A stretch of DNA of 64,000 bases from Mycolicibacterium brisbanense. Its GTDB lineage: Bacteria; Actinomycetota; Actinomycetes; Mycobacteriales; Mycobacteriaceae. Numbering within the stretch: position 1 is the stretch's first letter; every line of letters starts with the position of its first letter. Location of the stretch: contig NZ_BCSX01000035.1 of NCBI RefSeq assembly GCF_001570425.1, positions 186,001 through 250,000 on the forward strand, read 5' to 3'. The position numbers were made by a program, and so were the translations under genes. Below the pieces are notes generated by a model. That model was given only the letters and a program-made list of their open reading frames with translations, was not told the origin of the DNA and did no database searches. Positions 1 to 8,819 of the stretch are shown piece by piece.

Positions 1-72
1 GCGTGGAATATCGCCGAGGGCGTGACTGCGCGCCGGGGTGAGCACGTCATTGAGGCCGTCCATGTCCGGTGA
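1..72 (+). CDS. C-terminal end of an unidentified protein (partial)
   Basis: Frame 1 is open from the window edge to a TGA at 70-72 and would give the last 23 residues of a protein ending EHVIEAVHVR. The codon pattern (G/C at third positions) looks coding, and the next gene on this strand starts only about 110 bases later. The piece is too short to assign to a family. The interval 73-180 carries the leader of the next gene and shows no clear operator. Confidence 0.35.
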   Translation, partial: AWNIAEGVTARRGEHVIEAVHVR

Positions 73-180
73 CACTAGGCGTCGTCCACGACTGCCGACC
101 AAGCAACCTCCCGCTCAGTAGACATGAGCCGCACCGGTGCTCGCCGCCGATCACATACTCAAAGAGACAAGGGAGGTTCG

Positions 181-2106
181 ATGACGACCGATGCGACCGC
201 GACGGCGGCCGAGGCAGTGATGGATGCCGACGAACTGCGAGAGAACTTGCGCCAGGCCGATGCCGGGGTGCTGGTAGCGGTGCTGGCGCAACTGACCGGT
301 GACCCCGACGTGGTCGATCGATTCGGCCCGCAGATCTCCCACGTCCCCGACCCGCCCGAGCACATCGGTGTCGCCGCTCCGGAGACTCTCGACGAGCTCG
401 TCGACCAGATCGTCGTTGCCATGGGCACCCCGCGGCCGGTGGACGCCGTGCGCGCCGACGATCCGGAACTGTTCGGTCGGATCGCCCCACTGGCCCTGGG
501 AACCGACGTCGATACGCAGTATGTGGGGCTGTTGCTGGAACAGGGTGGCTTCCATCCGTCGCAGCCCGTCCTGCCCCGGGCCGCCAGGCTGCCCACCGGT
601 TTCAAGGTCGTCGTCATCGGCGCGGGAATTGCCGGATTGGCCGCCGCGCTTGAGCTTTCCGCCGCCGGAATCGAGTACGAGATCATTGATCGAAACGACG
701 AGGTCGGCGGCACCTGGCACACCACCGTCTATCCGGGCATCGGAGTGGACACTCCGTCGGCTTACTATTCGCTCTCGCGTGACATCAACGGCGATTGGTC
801 GAATTACTACCCGCAGGGCGCCGAATATCAGAACTATCTCGTGTCAGTGGCCGACAAGAACGGGCTGCGCGAGCACACCAGGTTCGGTACCGAAGTGATG
901 GCTCTGAGATGGGACGAGCGTCGCAAACAATGGGAAGTCCACACCGCCTCGCCGGGTGGCAACCACGACGTGTCCTACGCGAACGTCGTGATCCCGGCCA
1001 CCGGCTACCTGAATCGTCCTCGCTGGCCGGAACTGGCGGGCATGGAAACCTTCACCGGGGTGAGCATCCACTCTGCCGAATGGGATCCAGATTTGGATCT
1101 CACCGGCAAGAAGGTCGCGATCATCGGTGCGGGATGCACGGCGGTTCAGATCGTCGACGCCACTGTCGACCAGGTCCAGCATCTGACAGTGTTCCAGCGA
1201 CAGCCTCATTGGGTCGCGCCACGCAAGAGATTGAGCGACGAGGTTCCCGAGCCCCGGCGATGGCTCAACAACCACGTGCCGTATTACGCCAACTGGAATC
1301 GCCTGAAGTCGTTCTGGGGGACCGCCGACAACAACTATCCTGTCATCCTGCGTGATCCTGAATGGGCCGCCGAGCACCCGCTGTCCATATCGAAGGCCAA
1401 CGACGTGCTTTTGCAGATGTGCCTGGACTACATCAACCGGACGTTCGGGGCGGGCAGTGAGCTGGCCGCGAAGGTCACACCTGACTTCGCGCCATACGGT
1501 AAGCGGATCATCCGCGATCCGGGTGGCTACTACTCAGCGTTGACTCGACCGCACGTCGACGTCGAGGCCGCTGAACCCGCGCGGGTCAACGAGCGCGGCA
1601 TCGTCACTCAAGACGGTCGTCAGATCGACTTGGATGTCATCGTCTACGCAACCGGCTATCACCTGGACTTCCTGTCCACCATCGATATTCGGGGTCGCAA
1701 TGGGCTCAGGCTGAGAGAAGTGTGGGGGGACAGCCCTAGTGCCTATCGGGGTGGGATGGTGCCGGGATTTCCGAACATGTTCGTGTCGTCGGCGCCCAAC
1801 TACAGTCCCGGTCATGGCGCCGGACACAACTTCGGTGTCGAGGTGATGGTGCATTACGTCATGGAGTGCCTGCAGTTGATGGCGCTGCGAGGGGCCGAAA
1901 CCATCGAAGTCACGCCGGAGGCGTTCACAGACTACGTACGGGAGATCGACGAGACAATGGCCAAGACGGTGTGGTGTCACACCCCGACGGCACACACCTA
2001 CTACCGTTCCGGCGGCGGCCGCATTGTCACGGCCTTCCCGTTCCGACTGATCGACGTGTGGCAGAGTCACCGCCGTCCGATAGAAGAGGATCTCGTCGTC
2101 GGATGA
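181..2106 (+). CDS. Baeyer-Villiger-type flavin monooxygenase with N-terminal extension
   Basis: A 641-aa FAD- and NADPH-dependent monooxygenase, expected to insert oxygen next to a ketone or otherwise hydroxylate a hydrophobic substrate in the cytosol. About 140 residues precede the FAD Rossmann motif G147-A-G149-IA-G152. A BVMO-type fingerprint follows as F291-x-G293-xxx-H297-xxx-W301-D302, with D in place of the more usual P. The NADPH-site glycines are G316 and G318. The ATG at 181 was chosen because a GGGAGG lies just upstream; an in-frame ATG at 124 lacks such a site. The stop overlaps the following SDR by four bases, so the pair is probably one operon. The N-terminal extension occurs in some mycobacterial BVMOs, and its role is unknown to me. 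The substrate is inferred only from the catabolic neighbourhood. Confidence 0.85.
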   Translation: MTTDATATAAEAVMDADELRENLRQADAGVLVAVLAQLTGDPDVVDRFGPQISHVPDPPEHIGVAAPETLDELVDQIVVAMGTPRPVDAVRADDPELFGRIAPLALGTDVDTQYVGLLLEQGGFHPSQPVLPRAARLPTGFKVVVIGAGIAGLAAALELSAAGIEYEIIDRNDEVGGTWHTTVYPGIGVDTPSAYYSLSRDINGDWSNYYPQGAEYQNYLVSVADKNGLREHTRFGTEVMALRWDERRKQWEVHTASPGGNHDVSYANVVIPATGYLNRPRWPELAGMETFTGVSIHSAEWDPDLDLTGKKVAIIGAGCTAVQIVDATVDQVQHLTVFQRQPHWVAPRKRLSDEVPEPRRWLNNHVPYYANWNRLKSFWGTADNNYPVILRDPEWAAEHPLSISKANDVLLQMCLDYINRTFGAGSELAAKVTPDFAPYGKRIIRDPGGYYSALTRPHVDVEAAEPARVNERGIVTQDGRQIDLDVIVYATGYHLDFLSTIDIRGRNGLRLREVWGDSPSAYRGGMVPGFPNMFVSSAPNYSPGHGAGHNFGVEVMVHYVMECLQLMALRGAETIEVTPEAFTDYVREIDETMAKTVWCHTPTAHTYYRSGGGRIVTAFPFRLIDVWQSHRRPIEEDLVVG

Positions 2107-2990
2107 GCCAACTACTCAGCGGCAAAACCGCTTTGGTGACCGGCAGCAGCCGCGGTATCGGACGGGCAATCGCTCAGCGGCTGGCCGCCGAAGGGGCGAC
2201 GGTGGCGGTGACGGCCAGGTCGTACGAACCTTCCCTGTCGACGCGGGCGGGAGAGTCGACTGCGTTGCCGGGAACGATCGACGAGACCATCGAACTCATC
2301 GAATCCGCCGGGGGTACCGCGCTCGGCATTGCCGCCGACCTCGAAAACCCACAACAGCGTGCGGGCTTGGTCGATCAGGTTGTGGAGCGCACCGGCCGGC
2401 TCGACATTCTGGTCAACAACGCCGGGTTTGCCGACTATTCGGTCATCGAAGACATGTCGATGGCCACCTTCGATCGAACCGTCGAGCACTACGTGCGTAC
2501 GCCATTTGTGTTGACGCAGGCAGCCATCCCACACATGCGCCAGCAGGGTGGTGGCTGGATCGTCAATATCGGCTCGGTGACCGGGCTCCCGCCGGTGCGG
2601 CCATACCGCGAATACAACAAGGTCTCCGGCGATGTCGTCTATGCATCGGTGAAGGCGGCCCTGCACCGGTTCACCCAGGGGATCGCCGCAGAGTTGCTGG
2701 ATGCCAATATCGCTGTCAACGCGGTCGGCCCGACCAGTGCAGTGCGAACTCCTGGAGCGGCCAGCCTGATACCGGACACGTTTCCGACCGAGCCCGTGGA
2801 GTACCTCGCCGAGACAGTTCTGGCGATGTGCCATCTGCCGGCCGTCGAACGCACTGGACTGGTCGCGTTCAGTCTGCACTACCCGTGGTCGCAGAACCTC
2901 ACGGTGCATTCTCTCGATGGCAAAGAGCTTCTGCCACCACTGCAGCCGCCGGTGACAGCTCATCCGCACATCCTGCCCGCGGGGGTGTGA
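2103..2990 (+). CDS. SDR-family oxidoreductase
   Basis: A 295-aa classical short-chain dehydrogenase, likely an alcohol/ketone oxidoreductase. The cofactor loop TGSSRGIG is at residues 13-20, NNAG at 105-108, and the catalytic residues are S158, Y180 and K184. The Ser-to-Tyr distance is 22 residues rather than the usual 12-14, so there is an insertion of about nine residues beside the active site that could shape the substrate pocket. The start overlaps the stop of the monooxygenase (ATGA), so translation is probably coupled. A pairing of BVMO and SDR fits alcohol to ketone to ester/lactone chemistry, which is inference. Confidence 0.85.
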   Translation: MSQLLSGKTALVTGSSRGIGRAIAQRLAAEGATVAVTARSYEPSLSTRAGESTALPGTIDETIELIESAGGTALGIAADLENPQQRAGLVDQVVERTGRLDILVNNAGFADYSVIEDMSMATFDRTVEHYVRTPFVLTQAAIPHMRQQGGGWIVNIGSVTGLPPVRPYREYNKVSGDVVYASVKAALHRFTQGIAAELLDANIAVNAVGPTSAVRTPGAASLIPDTFPTEPVEYLAETVLAMCHLPAVERTGLVAFSLHYPWSQNLTVHSLDGKELLPPLQPPVTAHPHILPAGV

Positions 2991-2994
2991 GCGG

Positions 2995-3618
2995 TCAGGA
3001 CAGCGGGGATTGGGCGATGCTGCAGAAGCTGTGGCACACCCGGTCGCGGACAATCACGTCGGTGGTCTCGGGGTCGAACCAGCGGTCCACCACCGCCCAG
3101 TGAATCGGGTGCATGAGGTAAGGGCCCATCAGACCGTCGACGTCGGTGAACTCTTGCTCGAACACGTGGGTCCATGATGTCGCCCCGACGGAGTCGATCA
3201 CCCGGCTCAGTTGCCACGCGCGGATGGTGTGCACATAGCGTGGCATCGATCGCAGCTCTGCCTCGAAGCGGGCAACGGTGTCCGAATCGGCTTCAGGCGC
3301 CACCCGCAGCAGCAGAGTCCGGTAAACCGTGCCCGGCGTACCGGTGCTGACCGGCGTGCCGTGGTAGCTCACACCGTTGACCCGCGTGACTTCCGGATCT
3401 GCCAATACCGATGCGAACTGATCTGCCACGCATCGCCATTGGCCCTCGTCGGCGAAACGCAGATGGACCAGTAGGTCGCCTCCGTTGCGTGAACCGGGTT
3501 CGGTGGCCGCCACGATCCAGCTCTGTGCATCGGTGGCCGTCGCGGCGCCGCGAAGTGTCGTCAGCAGTCGGGAGCGATGATTCGTGGTGACATCGATCAG
3601 GCGGGTGACGCTATACAT
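2995..3618 (-). CDS. Dabb-like (stress-responsive alpha/beta-barrel) protein
   Basis: A 207-aa protein. Its C-terminal half has the pattern of dimeric alpha/beta-barrel (Dabb/EthD-like) proteins: a strand with HVFEQEF followed by YLMHPIHWAVVDRW. The N-terminal half reads like a second, weaker copy, suggesting an internal duplication. The start at 3618 (MYSVTRL) has an AAGGAGAG site a few bases upstream and overlaps the stop of the preceding gene by eight bases. Dabb proteins include small enzymes and proteins of unknown role found in aromatic and terpene pathways. The specific function here is unknown. Confidence 0.65.
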   Translation of the reverse strand: MYSVTRLIDVTTNHRSRLLTTLRGAATATDAQSWIVAATEPGSRNGGDLLVHLRFADEGQWRCVADQFASVLADPEVTRVNGVSYHGTPVSTGTPGTVYRTLLLRVAPEADSDTVARFEAELRSMPRYVHTIRAWQLSRVIDSVGATSWTHVFEQEFTDVDGLMGPYLMHPIHWAVVDRWFDPETTDVIVRDRVCHSFCSIAQSPLS

Positions 3619-3988
3619 CGGTCTCTCCTTGCATTCCGCACAGGGTGTCGACATCCGCGGCCGACGCGGCAACCGAACGCGATCGATCTCGCACCAATTC
3701 GGCTATGCTCGACCACCATTGGGCCAGCGACGGGTCTGGGCGGCCTTGCCAGGTCATCTGCCACCAGGCCAGCGGGTCGGGCAGGCTCCAGATAACGGTG
3801 ACGGTGTTGGGCTGGTCGTCGAACCAGATCGGCGGGCTGACCAGAACGTGCTCCAGCGTCATACCGCGCTCACGCGCACCGGGCGCGTACTCGGCGAGGT
3901 ATCGATCGATGAACGCCCGCGCCTGGCCGCACTGGGTCAGCACGCGGTCGATGACATAGACGACTTTCCTGACTTCGTTGTCGGCCAT
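3611..3988 (-). CDS. small conserved hypothetical protein, possibly ferredoxin-like fold
   Basis: A 125-aa protein that I cannot name. It has several tryptophans in a WWQMTWQG segment near residue 85, a VVYVIDRVL strand near the N terminus and no signal peptide or membrane segment. Size and strand pattern recall NIPSNAP/Dabb-type barrels, and it is translationally coupled to the Dabb-like gene downstream, so the two may form a hetero-assembly. Weak evidence. Confidence 0.5.
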   Translation of the reverse strand: MADNEVRKVVYVIDRVLTQCGQARAFIDRYLAEYAPGARERGMTLEHVLVSPPIWFDDQPNTVTVIWSLPDPLAWWQMTWQGRPDPSLAQWWSSIAELVRDRSRSVAASAADVDTLCGMQGETDV

Positions 3989-4088
3989 GCAACGAGGTTA
4001 AGGATGACATCGGTATTCCCGGCTGTGCGCTCCCGGCCAATGGGAGAGCGGCGTTGACCGCGCCCTCGGGGAGAGTGACAGTAGCGTA

Positions 4089-5330
4089 ATGAACGACATC
4101 AGCCCAGACCCGTTCGCCCCGACTCACCTTGGCCCAATTCGGTTGCGCAACCGGATGATCAAGGCGGCGACCTCGGAGGGCAGGTCGCCGCACGGCCTTG
4201 TCACCGACGACCTCGTCGAGTTCCATCGGACCTTCGCCGCCGGCGGCGTCGGCATGACCACGGTTGCCTATTGCTGCGTGTCGTCAGAGGCCGCCAGTGC
4301 ACCGGGCCAAATCGTCATGAACGCGGCGGCATTACCGGGCCTGCGCAAACTCACCGACGCGGTGCACCATGCCGGCGCAGCCATCTCGGCGCAACTGGGG
4401 CATGCCGGTGTAGTGGCGCAGAAGCGGCTGACCGGCGTGACGGCCGTGGCGCCGAGCCGGTTTGTCAATCCGGCCTCGTTCTCCTATTGCCGGGAGATCA
4501 AACGAAGTGAGATCGGCATGGTCATCGACCAGTTCGGCGACGCCGCTCAGGTTGCCGTAGACGCCGGATTCGACGCGGTGGAACTGCATTTCGGACACCT
4601 ATATCTGCCGAGTTCCTTTTTGAGTGCGCTGATCAACCGGCGCAGGGACGAGTACGGCGGCGATATCGACAACAGGTCACGTTTCGTGCGCGAGATCGCG
4701 CAGCACGTTCGGGAGGTGGTCGGGAACCGGGTCGCGGTGATCGCCAAACTGGACATGGACGACGGTCTGCCCGGCAGCATCTGGATCGACGAAGCGTTGC
4801 GAACCGCGCAGCTGCTGGATGTCGACGAAACCTTGGACGCCATCGAGTTGACCCAGGGATCATCGGTTTTCAAGCCGATGTACCTGTTCCGCGGGGATGT
4901 TCCGGTGCGAGAGTTCGCCCAGGTCATGCCGCGGGCAATGCGGCCGGCGATCCGAATCGCGGGCAAATGGGCGATGGGCAGCTACCCCTACGAGGATCTC
5001 TACATGCTCTCTGCTGCACGCCAATTCGTTCCGTTGATGCGCAACACCAAGTTGATTCTGCTGGGTGGCATCACCAACTGCGAACACCTCGAAGTCGGGT
5101 TGGGGGAGGGGTTCGATTTCCTGGCAATGGGTCGTGCGCTGCTGCGTGAGCCGGATCTGGTGAACCGGATGCGCGCCGACCGCAGCGTCCGCAGCCGCTG
5201 CAATCACAACAACCGGTGCATGGTGACGGTATTCGATCGCACCCATTGCGTCCTTGACCCGGAGCAGCGCTACGGTGCCGCTGCCCCGTTGGTCCTCGAA
5301 ACCCCGAACGGCTCTGCTATTACCCAGTGA
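4089..5330 (+). CDS. NADH:flavin oxidoreductase, old-yellow-enzyme family (island copy)
   Basis: A 413-aa FMN-dependent TIM-barrel enzyme of the OYE / 2,4-dienoyl-CoA-reductase-like group, which typically reduces activated C=C bonds. The N-terminal GPIRLRNRMIKAATSEG and the later DAVELHFGHLYLPSSFLS are family signatures. A close paralogue lies at 39318-40529. The C-terminal cysteine motif CxxCxxC-x9-C of that paralogue is broken here: the second Cys is Asn (CNHNNRC). The protein is also too short to carry the C-terminal NAD/FAD domain of true dienoyl-CoA reductases. It converges with the esterase gene, overlapping it by 11 bases. The role in the island could be enone or dienone reduction; inferred. 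Confidence 0.85.
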   Translation: MNDISPDPFAPTHLGPIRLRNRMIKAATSEGRSPHGLVTDDLVEFHRTFAAGGVGMTTVAYCCVSSEAASAPGQIVMNAAALPGLRKLTDAVHHAGAAISAQLGHAGVVAQKRLTGVTAVAPSRFVNPASFSYCREIKRSEIGMVIDQFGDAAQVAVDAGFDAVELHFGHLYLPSSFLSALINRRRDEYGGDIDNRSRFVREIAQHVREVVGNRVAVIAKLDMDDGLPGSIWIDEALRTAQLLDVDETLDAIELTQGSSVFKPMYLFRGDVPVREFAQVMPRAMRPAIRIAGKWAMGSYPYEDLYMLSAARQFVPLMRNTKLILLGGITNCEHLEVGLGEGFDFLAMGRALLREPDLVNRMRADRSVRSRCNHNNRCMVTVFDRTHCVLDPEQRYGAAAPLVLETPNGSAITQ

Positions 5331-6297
5331 CCTTGTGGCCGAGTACGGTTGCCACATCGACGCAGGCCTGAGCGCGAGCACGCCTGCAGATATCGAGAGC
5401 ACGCATGGTCATGAAGCCGTGAACTCCTCCGTCGAACACTCGCGTAACGCTCGACACCCCCGCGGCCCGCAGCGCTTCGGCATACGCCAAACCCTCGTCG
5501 CGGAGCGGATCGTGGCCGGCGACGAAGGTGATTGCCGGCGGCAAGCCGGCGAGATCGGCCTGCAGCGGAGATGCATACGGGTGCTCACGGTCGGAGATAT
5601 CGGGGACATACTGGTCCCAGTACCACTGCAATGCGCGGCGGGGGTTGTAGAAACCCTCGCCGAACCGGCGGTAGGAATCGGTATCGAAATCGGCGGCGAT
5701 GACTGGATACAGCAGCAGCTGGCCCGCCAACTCGGCGCCGCCGCGGTCACGCGCCATCACCGCGGTGACGGCAGCGAGATTGCCACCGGCGCTGTCGCCG
5801 CCAACCATGATGGCGCCTGGGTCGCCGCCCAACGTCGAAACGTGGTCGGCCGCCCAGCACGTGGCGGCGTACACGTCTTCGGCTGCGGCCGGCCATGCGC
5901 CTTCCTCGGAGGCTCGTCGATAGTGCACGGAGATCACCACGGCGGGAATGCGATTGGCGAGGTCACGGCAGAGCTCGTCGTGGCTGTCGAGATCGCAGAA
6001 CACCCAACCGCCGCCATGTGCGAATACGAGCGTAGGTACGGGGCCCTCGGCGGTGCGCGGCCGATAGATCCGAACCGGCACCACTCCGGCCGGACCGGGA
6101 ACGGTCGTATCGTCCATGGCGCCCACGGCTTCTGGTTGCGCCACAGGAACGAATCGAGACCGGATCGCGGCACGCGCCTGCTCGCCGGTCATGGTATGGA
6201 CGGCCGGGAAACCGGAGTCCAACGCTTCGATGATGTCGGCGATCTCTGGATCGAGCCCGGCGGTCACGTCGGGTGCTGCCTCGTGATGGTTGCTCAT
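5320..6297 (-). CDS. alpha/beta-hydrolase, HSL-type esterase/lipase
   Basis: A 325-aa hormone-sensitive-lipase family carboxylesterase. It has the oxyanion motif HGGG in a FAHGGGW context near residue 92, the nucleophile motif GDSAGG near residue 168, and an Asp/His pair near the C terminus (GHDPLRDEG and GGVHGF). No signal peptide is visible, so it is probably cytosolic. The ATG overlaps the stop of the IclR gene by four bases. Placed with BVMOs, a likely job is hydrolysis of the esters or lactones they form; that is inference. Confidence 0.9.
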   Translation of the reverse strand: MSNHHEAAPDVTAGLDPEIADIIEALDSGFPAVHTMTGEQARAAIRSRFVPVAQPEAVGAMDDTTVPGPAGVVPVRIYRPRTAEGPVPTLVFAHGGGWVFCDLDSHDELCRDLANRIPAVVISVHYRRASEEGAWPAAAEDVYAATCWAADHVSTLGGDPGAIMVGGDSAGGNLAAVTAVMARDRGGAELAGQLLLYPVIAADFDTDSYRRFGEGFYNPRRALQWYWDQYVPDISDREHPYASPLQADLAGLPPAITFVAGHDPLRDEGLAYAEALRAAGVSSVTRVFDGGVHGFMTMRALDICRRARAQACVDVATVLGHKVTG

Positions 6298-7169
6298 GCC
6301 GGCTGCGGGCTACTGGCCGCGGGCGCAATCGAGGCCGCCGGTCCGCCCCGTAACGGCCGCATATGCTGCAACGCCGCCGGGACCGGGGCGCCTTCCATCG
6401 ACCGCCAAACTCCGAGCGCCGCCATTCGTACCGGTGCAACGAGTTGCTGGTCCAGCGAAACGATCTGACTCATCGGACCACAGACCGAGATCGCGGCAAC
6501 AGCCTCGCCGGGGTCTCCCACCGGGGCAGCGACGCAGCCGAAGCCGCGCAGTGATTCTTCGCGATCGAATGCCACGCCGTGCGCACGTACCTTCGACAAC
6601 TCGTTGCTCAACTGAGCATGGGTACGGATCGAGTACTTGGTTTGTTGCCCCAGGTCGGTACCCAGCAGCTCGATGGCGTGATCGTCTGCGAACGCCAACA
6701 TGGCCTTGCCGACCGCTGCGCAATGTGCCGGCTGGCGGCCGCCGACGCGCGTCGGGATCGCTGTGGCCATCCTGGCGCCCACCTTCTCCATGTAGAGCAC
6801 ATCAGGTCCGTCGAGGACAGCCAGGTGAACAACCAGACCCGTGGCGGCATGCAGCTTGTGCAGGATCGGGATCGCCGCTTTGTGTAGACGGTCCTGGTGC
6901 ACCGCAAGCGATCCCAGCTCAACGAGGCGCATCCCCAGTTCGTAGTCGCGCCCGATACGGCGCACCCAGCGCAGTTCCACGAGTCGCTCGAGAAACCGAT
7001 GTGCAGACGAACGGGGCAACCCGGTGCGCCGCACGATTTGCGCCAGGGTGAGCCGGCCTGGTCCGTCGAATGCGTCGAGAACGGCGGAGACGCGATCAAT
7101 GACCGCGCTGGGCGCGTCGGCAGCGGTCTTCGTGGCGGTGGTCGCGAACTGTTCGATGGTCGCGGTCAT
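6294..7169 (-). CDS. IclR-family transcriptional regulator
   Basis: A 291-aa regulator. It has an N-terminal winged helix (about residues 22-90, with RTGLPRSSAHRFLERLVELRW as recognition region) and a C-terminal IclR effector domain (about 100-280) with the usual CAAVGKAMLAF segment. IclR proteins bind small aromatic or ketone metabolites and control nearby catabolic operons. The gene is the first of a pair with the HSL esterase. Its upstream region holds three 15-bp-spaced ATATRACTA repeats, likely its own operator. Confidence 0.92.
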   Translation of the reverse strand: MTATIEQFATTATKTAADAPSAVIDRVSAVLDAFDGPGRLTLAQIVRRTGLPRSSAHRFLERLVELRWVRRIGRDYELGMRLVELGSLAVHQDRLHKAAIPILHKLHAATGLVVHLAVLDGPDVLYMEKVGARMATAIPTRVGGRQPAHCAAVGKAMLAFADDHAIELLGTDLGQQTKYSIRTHAQLSNELSKVRAHGVAFDREESLRGFGCVAAPVGDPGEAVAAISVCGPMSQIVSLDQQLVAPVRMAALGVWRSMEGAPVPAALQHMRPLRGGPAASIAPAASSPQPA

Positions 7170-7189
7170 GGGATCCTCCGCGGGCGGCG

Positions 7190-7228
7190 ATATGACTAGT
7201 CGCTATATGACTAATAGAAATATAACTA
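7190..7228. promoter_or_regulatory. three direct repeats ATATRACTA at 15-bp period, putative operator
   Basis: ATATGACTA occurs at 7190-7198 and 7205-7213, and ATATAACTA at 7220-7228, exactly 15 bases apart, in an AT-rich patch 21-59 bases upstream of the IclR start. The half-site ATATGACT recurs inside the palindrome at 19656-19667. The remainder of the 7170-7358 gap shows no gene. Confidence 0.6.
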
Positions 7229-7358
7229 CCACAAACATGTGTCTGCTGTCACATCTTGGAGGCGCTCGCGGTAACGGTCAGGGAGGTGCCCGGCGAGTGT
7301 GCGCAGTGGACCTCACCAATCGGGCGAGGGAGCTGATGTCCAGCTGCATCCGAGGCGC

Positions 7359-8819
7359 TCAACCACGGGCTGCGGCGGCCCCGGCCCGGCGACCATAGAA
7401 GCTGCCGTCGCCGAGCGAGATACCGCTGGCGTACCCCCACGCCGCCAGGCCGGCAGTCGATCTGCCCGCCGCATACAGGCCCGGAATGGGTTCGCCGCTG
7501 ACGTGGAGCACCTCAGCGTCAAGGGTGGTGGCCAGACCGCCGAGCGTGAATCCGCCCGTGCTCTCCCTCAGATCGATGGCACCCAGTGGCGCGCCGATCG
7601 GCCTGAGCCACTGCGGCTTCTTGTGCAGAAGCGGATCCTCGCCTCGAGTCGCACCGTCGTTGTAGGCCTCAACCGTGTGCTGCAGCGAGCCCGGAGGCAA
7701 CCCGATTGCCTCTTCGAGTTCGGCCACGGTATCGGCAACCCAGGTCGGTGGCCGGAACATCAGCTGCGGTGTCGGTGAGGACATTGCCTCCTCGTGAGCC
7801 TCACCGTCGATGATCAGATAGGCGGTGTTGTCCTGGTGGTAGAGCGTCAGCTGGCCGATACGGCCCGGGTAGGTGTCCTCGGGCACATAGCGTTGGCCGC
7901 GGGCGTTGACCAGGACGCCACGCACCAACTGCTGAGGATCGGCGAAGATGGCGACCTCGGTGGCGTCCATGTGTGCGAGATCGGCGCCCAGCGCCTGCGC
8001 CATACGAATAGCTCGTCCGTCGTGCTGCTCGATCGACGCTGCCGGACGACCCGCGATGCGCGGAGCGTACTGCGCCACCATGGAGTCGTTGTATGCGAAG
8101 CTGCCGGTTGCCAGCACGACCCCGCGCCGCGCTCGAATCGCGACCGGGTTGCCGAAGCGGCGGGCGGTGAGGCCGACGACTCGCCCTCCGGTATCGACGA
8201 CGAGCCGCTGAACACGGACGTCGTAGAGGGCCCGCGTCCCCGCCGCCGTCGCCGTCTCGACGAGCGGCTTCATCAACATGTAGCCGGCGCTGGCCTCACC
8301 TTGCTTCTTGCCGGACATCTGTGGCACGTGACCGCGGGGGGCGGGCCGCGCCACGGTGTTGAACGGGAAGGAGTTCTCTCCGCCGCTGAACATCAAACCC
8401 TGGTCACCCATCGGCTCCCAGCCGGGCTCACCGAAGAACTCCGCCTTGAATGGCACACCGCAACCGACCAGCCAGTCGAAATGCGCGACGCTGTGTTCGC
8501 AGTAGTCGGCGATGCGCTCGCTGTCAGCTCCCGGACCCATGGCCACATTCAGGAATGCGGCCATATCTTCCACGGAATCGTCGAAACCGCACGCGGTCTG
8601 GAGTGCCGTACCGCCGCCGAGGTAGATGAATCCGCCCGCCATCGCTGCGGCCCCGCCCCACGAGCCGGTCCTTTCCAGCACCAGCACGTCGGCGCCGCCA
8701 CGTGCCGCCTCGACCGCCGCGGAGGCACCGGCGACGCCATAGCCTGCGATGACAACATCGGCTTCGTGATCCCAGCCGGCGATGTCGCCCACCGCAACTG
8801 GAACGACGTCGGTGTTCAC
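7359..8819 (-). CDS. FAD-dependent dehydrogenase, KstD / fumarate-reductase flavoprotein-like
   Basis: A 486-aa flavoprotein. It has an N-terminal dinucleotide-binding motif (VVIAGYGVAGASAAVEAARGG) and a C-terminal GLYAAGRSTAG...GISLGDGSFYGRRAG segment that closes the FAD site. This architecture is shared by 3-ketosteroid delta-1-dehydrogenases and fumarate-reductase-like flavoproteins. A role introducing a ring double bond before aromatisation would fit the neighbouring HsaC/HsaA-like genes, but classical KstD is longer and the C-terminal motif differs, so the substrate is uncertain. The start is GTG at 8819, overlapping the stop of the dioxygenase gene (GTGA). Confidence 0.8.
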   Translation of the reverse strand: MNTDVVPVAVGDIAGWDHEADVVIAGYGVAGASAAVEAARGGADVLVLERTGSWGGAAAMAGGFIYLGGGTALQTACGFDDSVEDMAAFLNVAMGPGADSERIADYCEHSVAHFDWLVGCGVPFKAEFFGEPGWEPMGDQGLMFSGGENSFPFNTVARPAPRGHVPQMSGKKQGEASAGYMLMKPLVETATAAGTRALYDVRVQRLVVDTGGRVVGLTARRFGNPVAIRARRGVVLATGSFAYNDSMVAQYAPRIAGRPAASIEQHDGRAIRMAQALGADLAHMDATEVAIFADPQQLVRGVLVNARGQRYVPEDTYPGRIGQLTLYHQDNTAYLIIDGEAHEEAMSSPTPQLMFRPPTWVADTVAELEEAIGLPPGSLQHTVEAYNDGATRGEDPLLHKKPQWLRPIGAPLGAIDLRESTGGFTLGGLATTLDAEVLHVSGEPIPGLYAAGRSTAGLAAWGYASGISLGDGSFYGRRAGAAAARG

